Source: Faecalibacterium prausnitzii (lineage in GTDB: Bacteria; Bacillota; Clostridia; Oscillospirales; Ruminococcaceae). From it: a stretch of 64,000 bases of DNA. A program made the position numbers and the translations under genes. The stretch is taken from assembly GCA_004558805.1 (NCBI GenBank), contig SFDE01000012.1, positions 62,001-126,000 on the forward strand. Reading direction: 5' to 3'. Numbering within the stretch: the stretch's first letter is position 1; every line of letters begins with the position of its first letter. Positions 31,762 to 41,423 of this stretch are shown piece after piece. The notes beneath the pieces are model-generated. The model did not search any database. It was not told where the DNA came from and saw only the letters and a program-made list of their open reading frames with translations.

Positions 31762-34700
31762 TTAGAAGTCTGTTCGGTCATGGTCTCGCTTCCACTTGTC
31801 CGCCATCTCGTTGAACTCTTCTTGCGAGATTCTGCCCGCCTCGACCAGATCCTCTTTGGACGGGGTGCCGCCGTAGAACTGGTAGGTTGGGCTGTAGATG
31901 ATGGAGGGAGCGTGGCCGGGCTGCCCACCGCCAGCCGGTGCGGGCTGAGGGCGGTTGCTCCGCAGAGCATCCAGCAGAGCCGTGATGCTGTAGCCGGTGC
32001 CGGAGATGCCCTGCAGCTTGTCTGCAAGGAAACCCAGCCCGGTGCCGATCATGTTTCCGAGGCTGCCGTCGCTGTTTCCAGCGTTGGCTGCCTGCAGGGT
32101 GTCGGCCAGCATAGAGCGCATCTGCGTCCACAGTTCCGAGAGCGGGAGAACGGCTTCTTTTCCGGCCTCGCCGCCGCCCAGCAGCTTGTTGCCCATCGCA
32201 CCGAAGATCTGCGCACCGTTCAGGATGCCGCCCTCTTTGTACCACTCGATTCCGAAGTGCGGAACGCTGGGCGGGGAGAGCGAGAAGTCTCCAGTGATGC
32301 TGACGTGGGGCAGCTTCAGCTTCGGCAGTGACCAAGAGAAATTGAATTTCTGCTTGATGGCCGAAATAACGGAGCCGACCGCGTTCTTGGCAGCCTCCAT
32401 CTTGCCGATGATGGTGTTATAGATGCTGCTGAAGATATTCTCCACGGTCGTGCGGGCGGCGGTCAGTGCGGTGGAGATCGCCGTGCGGATACCGGCCACC
32501 GCACTGCTGACGGCAGTGCGGGCGGCTGTGATCTTGCCGGTGATCGCAGAGCGGGCCGCCTCAAATGCAGAACTCGCCACGCTGGAGATTGCTCCCCATG
32601 CGGTAGCTGCTGCGGAGTGCATCGCTGAAAGGATACCGTCTACGGTTTCTTTGGCCGCTGTCAGTTTTTGGGAGATGTACTCTTTGACGGCCTCGTATGC
32701 TGCCGAGGTCTTTTCGGCCACGGTCGTCCATGCTCCGCTCACGGCAGATCCGATTGCGGAGAGGATGGGTCCGAAGAAGGACTGGATAGCAGTCCACTTT
32801 TCGGAGATCGCGGAACCGATGGCGGTCAGTGCGGTGGAGATCGCCGTGCGGATTGCCTCCCATACGGCGAGGACCATGTCCCTGCAATTCTGCCAGATGA
32901 ACTGGAACGGCAGGGTGATGATCTGGAATGCCGCACTCAAAACCTCGCCGATCAGCATGATGCCGACCTGAACGACGCTCTTGATGGTCTGCCACGCTGC
33001 GGAGGACGCCGCTGTGATGCCCTGCCAGACCCCGGACAGGAATTCGACCGCTGCGGTGAACCTCTGCCTTGCTGCGGAGAAGAACTCAGCGATGGAGGAC
33101 TGGGCGTTGCTCAGGAACGCTGCGGCAGATGCCACGGCGTTCTGTGCCGCTGCGATGACCTGAGAAAGCGCACCCTTGATGGCCGTGAATATGGCGTTCA
33201 CGCCGTCGCGGAACCACTCACACTTGGTGTAGAGCAGAACGATGATGGCGATGGCTGCTGCAATGGCGGCGATGATGATTCCGATGGGATTTGCGGTCAT
33301 CGCTGCGCTCAGTGCTTTCTGTGCGCCGGTCGCCACGGCGGTGACCTTTGCCCATCCAGCTTGTGCCAGCTGGGACACCGTGACCTGCTTCGTAAAGAGA
33401 GCCACGAGGACTTCGTTCAGCTTGAGGGTGCCATTAAAGGCTGCCTGTGCGATGTTGGCATTTTTGGTACTCATCGTAAACAGCCGCAGCTGCACCTGCG
33501 CCATCTGAAATCCGTTGATGATGGACTGGATGCCCTGCCCGGCCTTGAACGCCACAAGGACTGCCGCTGCTGCGATCAGCTCATCCCGGAACCGGGACAC
33601 GGAGTCGAGGGAGGACAGCATCTTGTTGGCGAAGTCTGCCGAGACCTGAATCGCGGTCAAAAGGCCATCGACCAGAGCTGTGACGAACGGCGTGACCCGC
33701 TGGATGCCCTCGGCGATCAGGTTGATGGTCGTGATCGCAAGGCTGCCGAGGCTGTCGAACAGATCCTTGTGGTCCACGATGACTGCGCCGACCGATGCGA
33801 ATGCGCCGCCGACCTTTTCGAGTGCGGGGACGCAATTCTGGGCGAATGCCTCAACCTTGGGCAGGGCATACTCTACAAAGGCGTTGCCCGCCGCAGCTAT
33901 CCTGTCGGTGATTGATGGAATCACAGCGGAGACGGCATTGATGGCATCCTTGGCTGCGGGTGCGAAAGTCTGCGCCAGCCGGATCTTCATGTCGTCCATT
34001 GCGCTGCCGAAGATGGAGATTGCGCCTTGCAGCGTGTCGGTGACCGTAGCGGCCATCGTGCTGAGTGCGCCGTCTGCATTGTAGAGGTCATCGGTCAGGG
34101 CCTCCCACTCGCTGCGGCCATCTGCCGTGGTGGTGTTCAGGCCGGAGATCAGGTCGTTCAGGGCATCGATATGCTCTTTACCGCCAAGGGCTGCGAGCGC
34201 AGCGTTTCGCTGTTCCTCGGTCATGTCCTTGGTGGCCTCATCTACGACCCGGAGGGTTTCGGCCAGTCCGATGAACTTTCCGTTGCTGTCAAAAGCGGAA
34301 ATGCCGAGCTTGTCCATCATTTTGCCGGCCTTTCCTGTGCCCGTCGTGAGGTTGTTGATCACGGCGTTCAGGGCGGTTCCGGCTTCGGAGCCTTTGATGC
34401 CTCGGTTGGCCAGCACACCGAGGGCGGCGGCAGATTCCTGAATCGGAACGTTTAGGTTTTTCATCGTGCCGCCGACCGCGATGTATGCCTCCATCAGCAT
34501 CTGTGCGGTCTGGTTGGACTTGTTGTTGGCCATCGCTGCCACGTCGAGATATTCGCCGAGGTCGTCAACCTGCAGACCTAGGGCAGAGAGCGAATCCGTC
34601 ACAAGGTCGGAGCAGGTAGCGAGGTCCATCTGCGTGGCCTCCGAAAGCCGGAGGATGGGTTCCAGTCCTGCGATGGACTCGTTCACATCCCACCCGGCGA

Positions 34701-35052
34701 GGCTCATGTAGCCGAGGGCCTCTGCGCTCTCTGTGGCAGTTTTCGTGGTGGCCTTGCCCATATCCAGTGCCGCTTGCTGGAGGCGGGCGTAATCGTCAGC
34801 GGTTGCACCGCAGATGGCTGCGGTGTTCGCCATTGCCTGATCAAAGTCGGCGTATGTACTGACGGCATCGCTGACGAACTGGCCGATTTTAACGGCACCC
34901 CATGCAGCGGCGGCGAGTTTGGCGGCTTTTGCGGCGATGGAACCAAGGGACTGCATTTTTGTTTCTGCAGTCCCCATTGCGTTGTTGAAGCTGCTGGATA
35001 CTGAACCGGCAATCTTGACCGCCAGCTTATACTCTTTTCCTGCGGCTGCCAT
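31762..35052 (-). CDS. Tail tape measure protein
   Basis: 1096 aa, the longest gene. N-terminal TP901-like region (YMSLAGWDVNESIAGLEPIL, LNAVINNLTTGTGKAGKMMDKLGI), a hydrophobic stretch near residues 600-625 (NPIGIIIAAIAAAIAIIVLL), then long Ala-rich helical repeats. Length sets tail length. It starts inside the end of the E/E' frameshift product. Confidence 0.93.
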   Translation of the reverse strand: MAAAGKEYKLAVKIAGSVSSSFNNAMGTAETKMQSLGSIAAKAAKLAAAAWGAVKIGQFVSDAVSTYADFDQAMANTAAICGATADDYARLQQAALDMGKATTKTATESAEALGYMSLAGWDVNESIAGLEPILRLSEATQMDLATCSDLVTDSLSALGLQVDDLGEYLDVAAMANNKSNQTAQMLMEAYIAVGGTMKNLNVPIQESAAALGVLANRGIKGSEAGTALNAVINNLTTGTGKAGKMMDKLGISAFDSNGKFIGLAETLRVVDEATKDMTEEQRNAALAALGGKEHIDALNDLISGLNTTTADGRSEWEALTDDLYNADGALSTMAATVTDTLQGAISIFGSAMDDMKIRLAQTFAPAAKDAINAVSAVIPSITDRIAAAGNAFVEYALPKVEAFAQNCVPALEKVGGAFASVGAVIVDHKDLFDSLGSLAITTINLIAEGIQRVTPFVTALVDGLLTAIQVSADFANKMLSSLDSVSRFRDELIAAAAVLVAFKAGQGIQSIINGFQMAQVQLRLFTMSTKNANIAQAAFNGTLKLNEVLVALFTKQVTVSQLAQAGWAKVTAVATGAQKALSAAMTANPIGIIIAAIAAAIAIIVLLYTKCEWFRDGVNAIFTAIKGALSQVIAAAQNAVASAAAFLSNAQSSIAEFFSAARQRFTAAVEFLSGVWQGITAASSAAWQTIKSVVQVGIMLIGEVLSAAFQIITLPFQFIWQNCRDMVLAVWEAIRTAISTALTAIGSAISEKWTAIQSFFGPILSAIGSAVSGAWTTVAEKTSAAYEAVKEYISQKLTAAKETVDGILSAMHSAAATAWGAISSVASSAFEAARSAITGKITAARTAVSSAVAGIRTAISTALTAARTTVENIFSSIYNTIIGKMEAAKNAVGSVISAIKQKFNFSWSLPKLKLPHVSITGDFSLSPPSVPHFGIEWYKEGGILNGAQIFGAMGNKLLGGGEAGKEAVLPLSELWTQMRSMLADTLQAANAGNSDGSLGNMIGTGLGFLADKLQGISGTGYSITALLDALRSNRPQPAPAGGGQPGHAPSIIYSPTYQFYGGTPSKEDLVEAGRISQEEFNEMADKWKRDHDRTDF

Positions 35053-35520
35053 CGGCTATCTTTGCCACCTCCTTTGTGGTCGCTATCAGGTCAGACAACG
35101 GCATTTTGAGAAAAAGGCCGAGGTCTGAATGAAGCGACATCGAAAGATTGATGCAGATGCTTCTCAGGTCGTCGCTGTGCCCTGCGCTCAGTCCTCGCTG
35201 TAGAAAAAAGAGGTCACGCGGTTCTTAACCTTGAGGGCATCCTTGGGCGGCAGACCCCTGAAGAACTCGATGGGCTGCTTCGCTGCACGGGCGGCAATGA
35301 AACAGGCGTATTCGAGCGTCATCTCCGGCATAACGGAGAAACTGCCGCTGCGGGTGAGGTAGCGGTCGGCGGCGATCATGTCCTCTGCGGACAGGTCATC
35401 CATGCCGGACAGGTCCACCTCGGTGTAGTCCTTGCCCTCGAAGCGATAGGCTTTGCTGAACTTCACGAGGGTGGAGGATTCATCCTCCTGTGCGTTGGTC
35501 AAAATCTTTTCGTCTTCCAT
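35027..35520 (-). CDS. Tail assembly chaperone E-E', -1 frameshift product
   Basis: The slippery heptamer T-TTT-TTC (35209-35203) lies in the correct zero-frame phase, four codons before the E stop. A -1 shift continues for 58 codons to TAA at 35027, giving about 164 aa. The extension begins LQRGLS and ends MPLSDLIATTKEVAKIADGS, similar in place and style to P2 E'. It overlaps the tape measure start by 26 bases. The fused form should bind the tape measure during tail assembly. Confidence 0.8.
35188..35520 (-). CDS. Tail assembly chaperone E, zero-frame product
   Basis: 110 aa. FEGKDYTEVDLSGMDDLSAEDMIAADR and EYACFIAARAAKQPIEFFRGLPPKDALKV match Phage_TAC proteins. It stops at TGA (35188) just after a slippery run; a -1 shift gives the longer product described separately. 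Confidence 0.85.
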   Translation of the reverse strand: MEDEKILTNAQEDESSTLVKFSKAYRFEGKDYTEVDLSGMDDLSAEDMIAADRYLTRSGSFSVMPEMTLEYACFIAARAAKQPIEFFRGLPPKDALKVKNRVTSFFYSED

Positions 35521-36044
35521 CAGGTGTACTTCCTCACTTTCGCCAGAAGGTCAACGCCGTTGACCTTGAACACGCTGTTGAGCTTGTCCAGTTCAAACTT
35601 CGGACTGCCATCCAGTTCGATGTAGATGTAGGTCAGGCCGAGGGTGACGGATCCGTTCATGGCCTTGCCCTGCTTCATGTCGCCGGGGGACAGCTTCTTT
35701 GCACGGCCACGGAAAACGACACGCATACCCATCTGGTCTACGTCGCCGGTGGCCCGGTCTGTGTACTGCTGCGAACCACGCAGAACCAGTTCAACCGCTT
35801 TCGTGGTGTCGATCATCTTGAAGACATCCTCCGAAAGCATATTGAAGATGATTTCCTGCTCCATGTCACCGTAGCGGCCAGTGATCACGGTCTCGAACTC
35901 GCCGAGGATGCCGCAGCCCTTGATCGTTTCGGTCAGGCCCTCCAGATCAGGCAGCTTGACTTCGCCGGTGGTGCCGACCAGCCGATTGCCGGACAGGTAG
36001 GCGTTGTAGTCGTTGAGGACTTCGGGAATACCGTTAATAGCCAT
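35520..36044 (-). CDS. Major tail tube protein (P2 FII-like)
   Basis: 174 aa. INGIPEVLNDYNAYLSGNRLVG and DTTKAVELVLRGSQQYTDRATG fit P2 FII tube proteins. Encoded directly after the sheath gene. Confidence 0.9.
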   Translation of the reverse strand: MAINGIPEVLNDYNAYLSGNRLVGTTGEVKLPDLEGLTETIKGCGILGEFETVITGRYGDMEQEIIFNMLSEDVFKMIDTTKAVELVLRGSQQYTDRATGDVDQMGMRVVFRGRAKKLSPGDMKQGKAMNGSVTLGLTYIYIELDGSPKFELDKLNSVFKVNGVDLLAKVRKYT

Positions 36045-37516
36045 TAGTTGCTACCTCCGTTGATGCTTGCGTACAGCATATCCGGGTCAAACTCCAGAGT
36101 GTTGGTAATGTACTCTGCGGGCACGAACGGGGCCAGTTTCTGATGGAACGTCACCTTGCCGCTGATGATGTCGGTGGCGGTGTTTTCCTCTGCCCGGAAC
36201 TCGATGTGTGCCCCAGCGCACTTGTTCTGTGCGACGTAGGAGTTGCCACGGATGTTCTCGCTGTCCACGATGTTCTCCACCAGCTGGACGCTGATGGGGC
36301 CGTCGACGTGCTGGTTGTAGGTCAGGATGAAACTGTTGCCCCACCAACTAAAGAAGCGGCGGCAGCAGAACCATCTGTCTTTGGGGTCTGTGCTGCCCGG
36401 ATAGGCTGCGGTGTTGTTGCCCCACAGCCGCCAGCCGTTCTGGTTGATGGCGGTGGTCACGCCTACGCCGTTCAGGGCGTTGGCCTGTACCTGATCCAGA
36501 ACGACCTCGGTTCCGTCTGCCAGACAGGTGCCGGTGATGCTGATCGTCTTGTTGGAGGTGGACAGGTAGGGAACATTGTCGTTGGCTGCATCCAGATATG
36601 CGGTGCGGGCTGCAGCAACTGCGCTGGCCCACAGAATGTAGCTACCAACTCGGAAGCAGGGCCAGAGCGGATATGCGTGTTCGCTGCTGACGCTCGCGCC
36701 CTCTTTCTTGGCCTTGACCTCGGTGTAGACCTTTGCGCCCTTCTCTGTGGTGCTGTCGATGTCGACGATGCATTCACACTTGAACACGCCATTGATCTCG
36801 ACGCACTTGGCAGCGAGAACCAGACCGACGTCCGGGTCATGCGACCAGCCGGGGGCCAGCAGCAGACCGGGGGTCACGCCGAATTTGGGATAGATCTGGC
36901 GGACCAGCTCCATGCCGGTCTCTGCGCCGGTGCTGGCGTTGTAGCCGCCGACCACATCTGCCGCAGTGACCGCAGTCGGGTCGATGCTGGTAGAAGTGAC
37001 GCTCAGAGACTTGGCATCCTTACCTGCGCCGGTTGCGGTCAGGGTGATAACCAGATGACCGTTGCTGTCAAACTCGGTGACGTAGTCGGTGTTCACTTCC
37101 AGGGCAGTGCCGCTCTCGGTGTCCTTTTTCACACTGACCGTGTCGGCGAGGATTCCGTCAACCTGAACGGTTGCCTGCATATTTTCCACCGGGACAGTCG
37201 ATGCAGCGTTCTGCTTCTTGTGCTTCTTGGGGTCCAGAACGTTCACGAAGATCACCGGGGCGACTGCGTACAACTGGAAGCTGGCATAAATACTCTGACA
37301 CAGGGTATACTTCTTGAAATCGTAGCTGAAGCCCAGCTGCTTTACCGCCTCTGCATAGCTGTATGCGATGATGGGCACGTTGGTGGCAGAGTACGGATCT
37401 TCGGCGAGGTTGATGGGGGCCGTACCGAATACGACCTGAATCGCGGAGTCGCCCTTAATGGGGGCGGTCAGGCTCGTGGCCTGTTCGAGAACGGTAATGC
37501 CATGCTGATATGCCAT
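36044..37516 (-). CDS. Contractile tail sheath protein (P2 FI-like)
   Basis: 490 aa. HGITVLEQATSLTAPIKGDSAIQVVFGTAP at the N-terminus and the later GWRLWGNNTAAYPGSTDPKDRWFCCRRFF are hallmarks of phage tail sheaths. It establishes that the virus is a myophage. Confidence 0.95.
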   Translation of the reverse strand: MAYQHGITVLEQATSLTAPIKGDSAIQVVFGTAPINLAEDPYSATNVPIIAYSYAEAVKQLGFSYDFKKYTLCQSIYASFQLYAVAPVIFVNVLDPKKHKKQNAASTVPVENMQATVQVDGILADTVSVKKDTESGTALEVNTDYVTEFDSNGHLVITLTATGAGKDAKSLSVTSTSIDPTAVTAADVVGGYNASTGAETGMELVRQIYPKFGVTPGLLLAPGWSHDPDVGLVLAAKCVEINGVFKCECIVDIDSTTEKGAKVYTEVKAKKEGASVSSEHAYPLWPCFRVGSYILWASAVAAARTAYLDAANDNVPYLSTSNKTISITGTCLADGTEVVLDQVQANALNGVGVTTAINQNGWRLWGNNTAAYPGSTDPKDRWFCCRRFFSWWGNSFILTYNQHVDGPISVQLVENIVDSENIRGNSYVAQNKCAGAHIEFRAEENTATDIISGKVTFHQKLAPFVPAEYITNTLEFDPDMLYASINGGSN

Positions 37517-37538
37517 AGGGATTCACTCCTTTCTGAGG

Positions 37539-37793
37539 TTAGTTGCCCTGCTTCTTGTCCAGCTTGGCTGCATAAGCCAAAGCCTTGCGGTAGAAAACGG
37601 CAGCAGGGCCTTTGCCGTTCGTGATCTCCTGCATCGCCTTGGATGCGTTCGCAATGGGAACGCACAGGCTCAGGAGTGCGGGTTCCTCCTGCGCCGCTTC
37701 GGTGATCGTCGCAGGGAGGGCAGTGCCGTCAAAGACGGTGCTTGTGGTGGCCACGCCGATAATGGTCGGGCCGAGGTAGATCGTTTTCTTCAT
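37539..37793 (-). CDS. Small phage protein between head-tail joining genes and sheath (84 aa)
   Basis: 84 aa from the ATG at 37793 (its ATGA overlaps the upstream stop). Starts KKTIYLGPTIIGVATTSTVFDG; similar short proteins precede the sheath gene in related phages. Function unknown. Confidence 0.65.
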   Translation of the reverse strand: MKKTIYLGPTIIGVATTSTVFDGTALPATITEAAQEEPALLSLCVPIANASKAMQEITNGKGPAAVFYRKALAYAAKLDKKQGN

Positions 37794-38263
37794 GCGAACT
37801 TGTTTGCCTTTCTGCGGGGAGCGTGGGCTTCCCACGTCATGCCGACCGCACCGAAGAAGTACGGCCAGCTCTGTTCATCCTGAAGTGCCCATGCAAAGCC
37901 GTCCCCGTCGTCATTAAAAACGAAGGGACCGAGGGTGTTGGATTCCTCGTAGTGCTGCTGCATCGTTTCCATGATTGCGAGGACGCTTGCGTGGCCCTGA
38001 TTGGTTAAATCGTCATCGTAGATGCCGATGCGGAAAACAACAGCAATTTTGTGTGCGGTCATCTGATCCTTGACCCCGCCGCTGTCAAGAGTAACGATAA
38101 TGTAAGGAAACGGGTCCTCATCTTCCTCGCTCTTGCGTTGGGGCAAATTCTGACGGAACACATGGACAGGTTCCATCTTCCCATCTGGGGTCTTGTATCG
38201 TCTGTCCTTAAACAGTTCAGTCAGGTCTTGCTGGAGCCTGACCTGAAGATCTCTTGCGGTCAT
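37790..38263 (-). CDS. Tail terminator-like protein (157 aa)
   Basis: 157 aa. FPYIIVTLDSGGVKDQMTAHKIAVVFRIGIYDDD and a following helical part resemble phage tail-terminator or completion proteins of the gp17/gpU lambda fold. Placed between the gpZ-like gene and the sheath, where such a protein is expected. Assignment by pattern and position. Confidence 0.6.
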   Translation of the reverse strand: MTARDLQVRLQQDLTELFKDRRYKTPDGKMEPVHVFRQNLPQRKSEEDEDPFPYIIVTLDSGGVKDQMTAHKIAVVFRIGIYDDDLTNQGHASVLAIMETMQQHYEESNTLGPFVFNDDGDGFAWALQDEQSWPYFFGAVGMTWEAHAPRRKANKFA

Positions 38264-38862
38264 CTGGTCACCCTCTTGATCTCTTTGAGAATGTTGTCCA
38301 TGAGTGTGTCATAGATTTCCGGCTCAATAACGCCGTATACCCGGTCTTTGCTGCCGATCATCGTTGGGATGGAGTTCGACAGCAACTTCTTGATCGGGTA
38401 GCGGGTCTTGTGGTATCGCTGGGCGACTGAAACGTGACCGTTGCGGAACTTCACCAGAAATGCCTTGTTGTTGGATTTCATCAATCCTTTCAGGCTGCTG
38501 GAAAGCAGGACCTTGGCTTTCAGAACGTCAGGCTTGCCTTGGCCGGTACGATATGTGGCGGGTGACACTTTGAAATCTTTTAGTTCCAGCTGTTCCCCGG
38601 TGACATTGATCGTGGCGGTAAGGCTGCTCTCTGTGGCGTTCTGGGTTTTCATGGCCTTGGTGAAGCGGCCCTGCTTTACCGCATAGGTTTCTTGCGCTTT
38701 TTTTGCGAGGTCCTTTTTGGCATCTCTGGCGGTGTCGTTGACGGCGTTCTTCAGAACTCTGCGGCTCTCACTTTTCATGGAGCCGAGGGCATCCTCTATG
38801 GTGCGGAGAAGATCTTCGTCGAACTCAAACCGAAGGATGCCGTCTGAAGAAGATACATTCAT
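38260..38862 (-). CDS. Minor tail protein Z-like (HK97 gp10-like)
   Basis: 200 aa. VLKNAVNDTARDAKKDLAKKAQETYAVKQGRFTKAM is the typical N-terminal half of prophage minor tail protein Z. Overlaps the next gene by 4 bases. Confidence 0.75.
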   Translation of the reverse strand: MNVSSSDGILRFEFDEDLLRTIEDALGSMKSESRRVLKNAVNDTARDAKKDLAKKAQETYAVKQGRFTKAMKTQNATESSLTATINVTGEQLELKDFKVSPATYRTGQGKPDVLKAKVLLSSSLKGLMKSNNKAFLVKFRNGHVSVAQRYHKTRYPIKKLLSNSIPTMIGSKDRVYGVIEPEIYDTLMDNILKEIKRVTR

Positions 38863-39197
38863 CTGCTGCGGTTCGCCTCCAGCGTGATGGTGTAAACGCC
38901 GCCCTCATCGGTGGCATCGACCACGGTGTACATCTTGCCGTCCAGCTTGATCAACCGTTTCTGCGCCGGGAGACCGCTGGGAAACACAGATGCTTTGACG
39001 TAGAGCAGCACCTGCCGGGCGTGGATGCCGTCCATGTTAGACTTCATCCGCTTCTCTCTCTCGATGTTCTCCATGTCGTCAATGAGGGCGGGCACGTTGT
39101 TGCCGTCGATGTTGTGCAGGTCTGCAAACTCGGCGACATTGAGAAAGGTTTCATCAACATCGCGGTCCATGACCTGCTTGAAAGTCATGCTCTGCAT
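38859..39197 (-). CDS. Head-tail joining protein (112 aa)
   Basis: 112 aa. Helical N-terminus (FKQVMDRDVDETFLNVAEFADLHNIDG) followed by strands (GLPAQKRLIKLDGKMYTVVDATDEGGVYTITL), as in phage head closure/stopper proteins of lambda FII type. Function by similarity of layout and position. Confidence 0.55.
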   Translation of the reverse strand: MQSMTFKQVMDRDVDETFLNVAEFADLHNIDGNNVPALIDDMENIEREKRMKSNMDGIHARQVLLYVKASVFPSGLPAQKRLIKLDGKMYTVVDATDEGGVYTITLEANRSR

Positions 39198-39475
39198 TTT
39201 CTGCGCCGCCTTTCCACCGTTTCGGGGATTTTCCCGACGAGGTCGTTCCCGGTTAACTCGCCGCCGACAGCGATTCCGGGGAGACCGGGTTCAGCGGTCA
39301 CCGGGCGGGCCGCCACACCGCTGGGCGGGTGGTAGTCCTCCGGCACCCACATGGCAGTTCCGGCCTCAATCCATGCAGCGGTGTCCTCCGGGCGGTCTGC
39401 CGGGAGGAAATCACCGGGCTTGTACTGGGCAAAGCCGACCTGAATGTGGGCGAGGGCGAGAAGCCGATCAGCCAT
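39185..39475 (-). CDS. Small phage head-region protein (96 aa)
   Basis: 96 aa with FAQYKPGDFLPADRPEDTAAWIEAGTAMW, a pattern often seen in short proteins next to capsid genes. Function unknown. Overlaps both neighbours by a few bases. Confidence 0.6.
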   Translation of the reverse strand: MADRLLALAHIQVGFAQYKPGDFLPADRPEDTAAWIEAGTAMWVPEDYHPPSGVAARPVTAEPGLPGIAVGGELTGNDLVGKIPETVERRRRKCRA

Positions 39476-39797
39476 CCAGCTTGACCAGAATCTTGGTGTC
39501 CTCGGCGGTTGCGGATGCTGCTGCGTAGCCGACTTCGGTATTGCCAGCTGCAGTGTCGGTGATGCCGTTGCCGTCGAAGTACACGGTTGCTCCCATCTCG
39601 ATCTTCTTGGTGCCGGTCTTGGGAATTTCCCAGATGCCGCCGACGTGCAGGGAGCCGACCTTGTTCGGCTCGATGTCGGTGCCGGTCACGCCGATGTGGT
39701 CGCCGATTTTGACGATGGTGTTCGCGGGAATGGTGGCGGTGGTGGTGTTGGTGTAGTCCAGAGCCTCACCGCGCTGCCAGAATTCAGCTTTTGCCAT
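39468..39797 (-). CDS. Capsid decoration protein-like (DUF2190)
   Basis: 109 aa, all-beta. GEALDYTNTTTATIPANTIVKIGDHIGV and AAGNTEVGYAAASATAEDTKILVKL match DUF2190 proteins, which act as capsid cement in some phages. Lies right after the major capsid gene. Confidence 0.75.
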   Translation of the reverse strand: MAKAEFWQRGEALDYTNTTTATIPANTIVKIGDHIGVTGTDIEPNKVGSLHVGGIWEIPKTGTKKIEMGATVYFDGNGITDTAAGNTEVGYAAASATAEDTKILVKLDG

Positions 39798-39817
39798 AAC
39801 TCATGCGCTCCTTTCTT

Positions 39818-41410
39818 TTAACCCAGCGGGTCTGCGATGTTGGTGCCAGGGTTCTTGATTGCGCCACGGTAATCCATGACGTTGATGCCCCAGTCGAGGT
39901 AGATATCCCAGACGAAGCCCAGCTGACCGGGGGTCTCCATGCGGCGAATGGTCGGGATTTCCTGACCGTTCAGGTAGTCAACCTCGATGAAGGCAGTGTC
40001 TGTGGTGTTCGCGGTCATAAACCACGGCATCACATTGCCGAAGCCGCCAGCCAGCGTGTTGATGGTGGGGTCCTCGATCACGTCCAGATTGCGGTACTGG
40101 TACAGCGGGTTGACGGACTGGGTGTTGCCATCGGTGTTGATGGTGGGGCTGTTGAACAGGGTGTAGACATCAAAACTCATGCCGACAGGGACGATGAATG
40201 CGCCGGGGCGGATGATGATGGGCTGGCCGAACTCGTCCTTCTGGGTGGAGAGGGTCAGGATCATGCTCTGAACTGCCGCCTTGGTGATGCCGCTGCCGGT
40301 TTTCAGCAGGTTGCGGTGTTCTGCGGAGAACAGCTTCTTGCCGTCGTAGATGGCGGGGTTTCCCATCAGGATCTGATAGCACTGGGTGTTGATGGTGCGG
40401 CGGGCAGCTGCTGCGTGGCGGGCGGGGATGCTGGTCACCAGATCGATGTCGTCGTTGATGAACGCCTGACGGGACAGGGTGAACTGCTTGCCGTAGGTGT
40501 GCAGACGGCGGGTCGGCAGCTTGGCATCGGTGGGCTTGTCGTTCTTCAGCTCACCGCCCTCCGGCACTTCGAGGAAGTCCCCGATGGGGCCAGCCAGATA
40601 GTTGTTGTCGTGAACCTTGAAGTCCTTAAGGCTGCCCTTTTTGGTCCAGCGGTCAAAAGTGACCGGGGCCTTGCGGTGGCCCTCGACATAGGACTTATTG
40701 ATGGCGTTGTCCAGAATGGCGGGGAACGCTGCGGTCGGGTTGTAGAACTGACGCTGCATCAGCATGGTGAACAGGTCGTCCGAACTCTTGCGGCGGGCAT
40801 CGGCCACACCGCTGCGCTCCAGACACTCAATGGCCATGTCGCGCAGGGTCATGTTTGCCATCTGCTGTGCGCCATTGGTAGCCTTTTCGGGATTCAGGCC
40901 GCCACGGATCAGCAGACCGTCTGCTGCATCACGGCGGAAGTCGTCCTCGCCGGAGCCGGTGATCTTAATGCCAGTGCGGATGGGTGCGCCGTTCTTGCGC
41001 AGGCCATCCATGATGGCTGCACGGACCTGCTCCACGGTGCTGCCGTTCTGGATATAGTCCAACTCAGAAACGCCGAAGTCACGGCACATCGCGGTGATCT
41101 CGTTGACGCGGGTGCGCTCTGCTGCAATGGCCCGCTGGATATTATCTTCGGGGCCGGGGGCGGGGTCCGTAGAACGGTTTGCGTTTGCGGGGGCTGCGGG
41201 GGTGGGGTTCTGAGCGGGTGCCGGGTCTGCCGGGGTCTGCGGGTTTTCTGCTGCCCGGATTTCCTCGGTCAGGGTGTCGATCTCACGCTGCAGCGAGTCG
41301 AACTCGGCCTGTTCGGTGTCGGTCAGGCTGCGATTGCCAGCCTTTTTTGCGGCATCGAGCAGTTCCTGCTGCCGCTTGATCTTGGCCGCTCTGATCTGCT
41401 TCTTGTCCAT
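39818..41410 (-). CDS. Major capsid protein (Mu gpT-like) with N-terminal scaffold-like region
   Basis: 530 aa from the ATG at 41410 (AGGAGGTACC upstream). The first 90 residues are a coiled-coil, Pro/Ala-rich delta-like domain (EQAEFDSLQREIDTLTEEIRAAE). The body matches Mu-like major head subunits: YGKQFTLSRQAFINDDI, NPAIYDGKKLFSAEHRN and ITKAAVQSMILTLSTQKD. The adjacent protease probably removes the N-terminal part. Confidence 0.85.
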   Translation of the reverse strand: MDKKQIRAAKIKRQQELLDAAKKAGNRSLTDTEQAEFDSLQREIDTLTEEIRAAENPQTPADPAPAQNPTPAAPANANRSTDPAPGPEDNIQRAIAAERTRVNEITAMCRDFGVSELDYIQNGSTVEQVRAAIMDGLRKNGAPIRTGIKITGSGEDDFRRDAADGLLIRGGLNPEKATNGAQQMANMTLRDMAIECLERSGVADARRKSSDDLFTMLMQRQFYNPTAAFPAILDNAINKSYVEGHRKAPVTFDRWTKKGSLKDFKVHDNNYLAGPIGDFLEVPEGGELKNDKPTDAKLPTRRLHTYGKQFTLSRQAFINDDIDLVTSIPARHAAAARRTINTQCYQILMGNPAIYDGKKLFSAEHRNLLKTGSGITKAAVQSMILTLSTQKDEFGQPIIIRPGAFIVPVGMSFDVYTLFNSPTINTDGNTQSVNPLYQYRNLDVIEDPTINTLAGGFGNVMPWFMTANTTDTAFIEVDYLNGQEIPTIRRMETPGQLGFVWDIYLDWGINVMDYRGAIKNPGTNIADPLG

Positions 41411-41423
41411 AGATGGGTACCTC

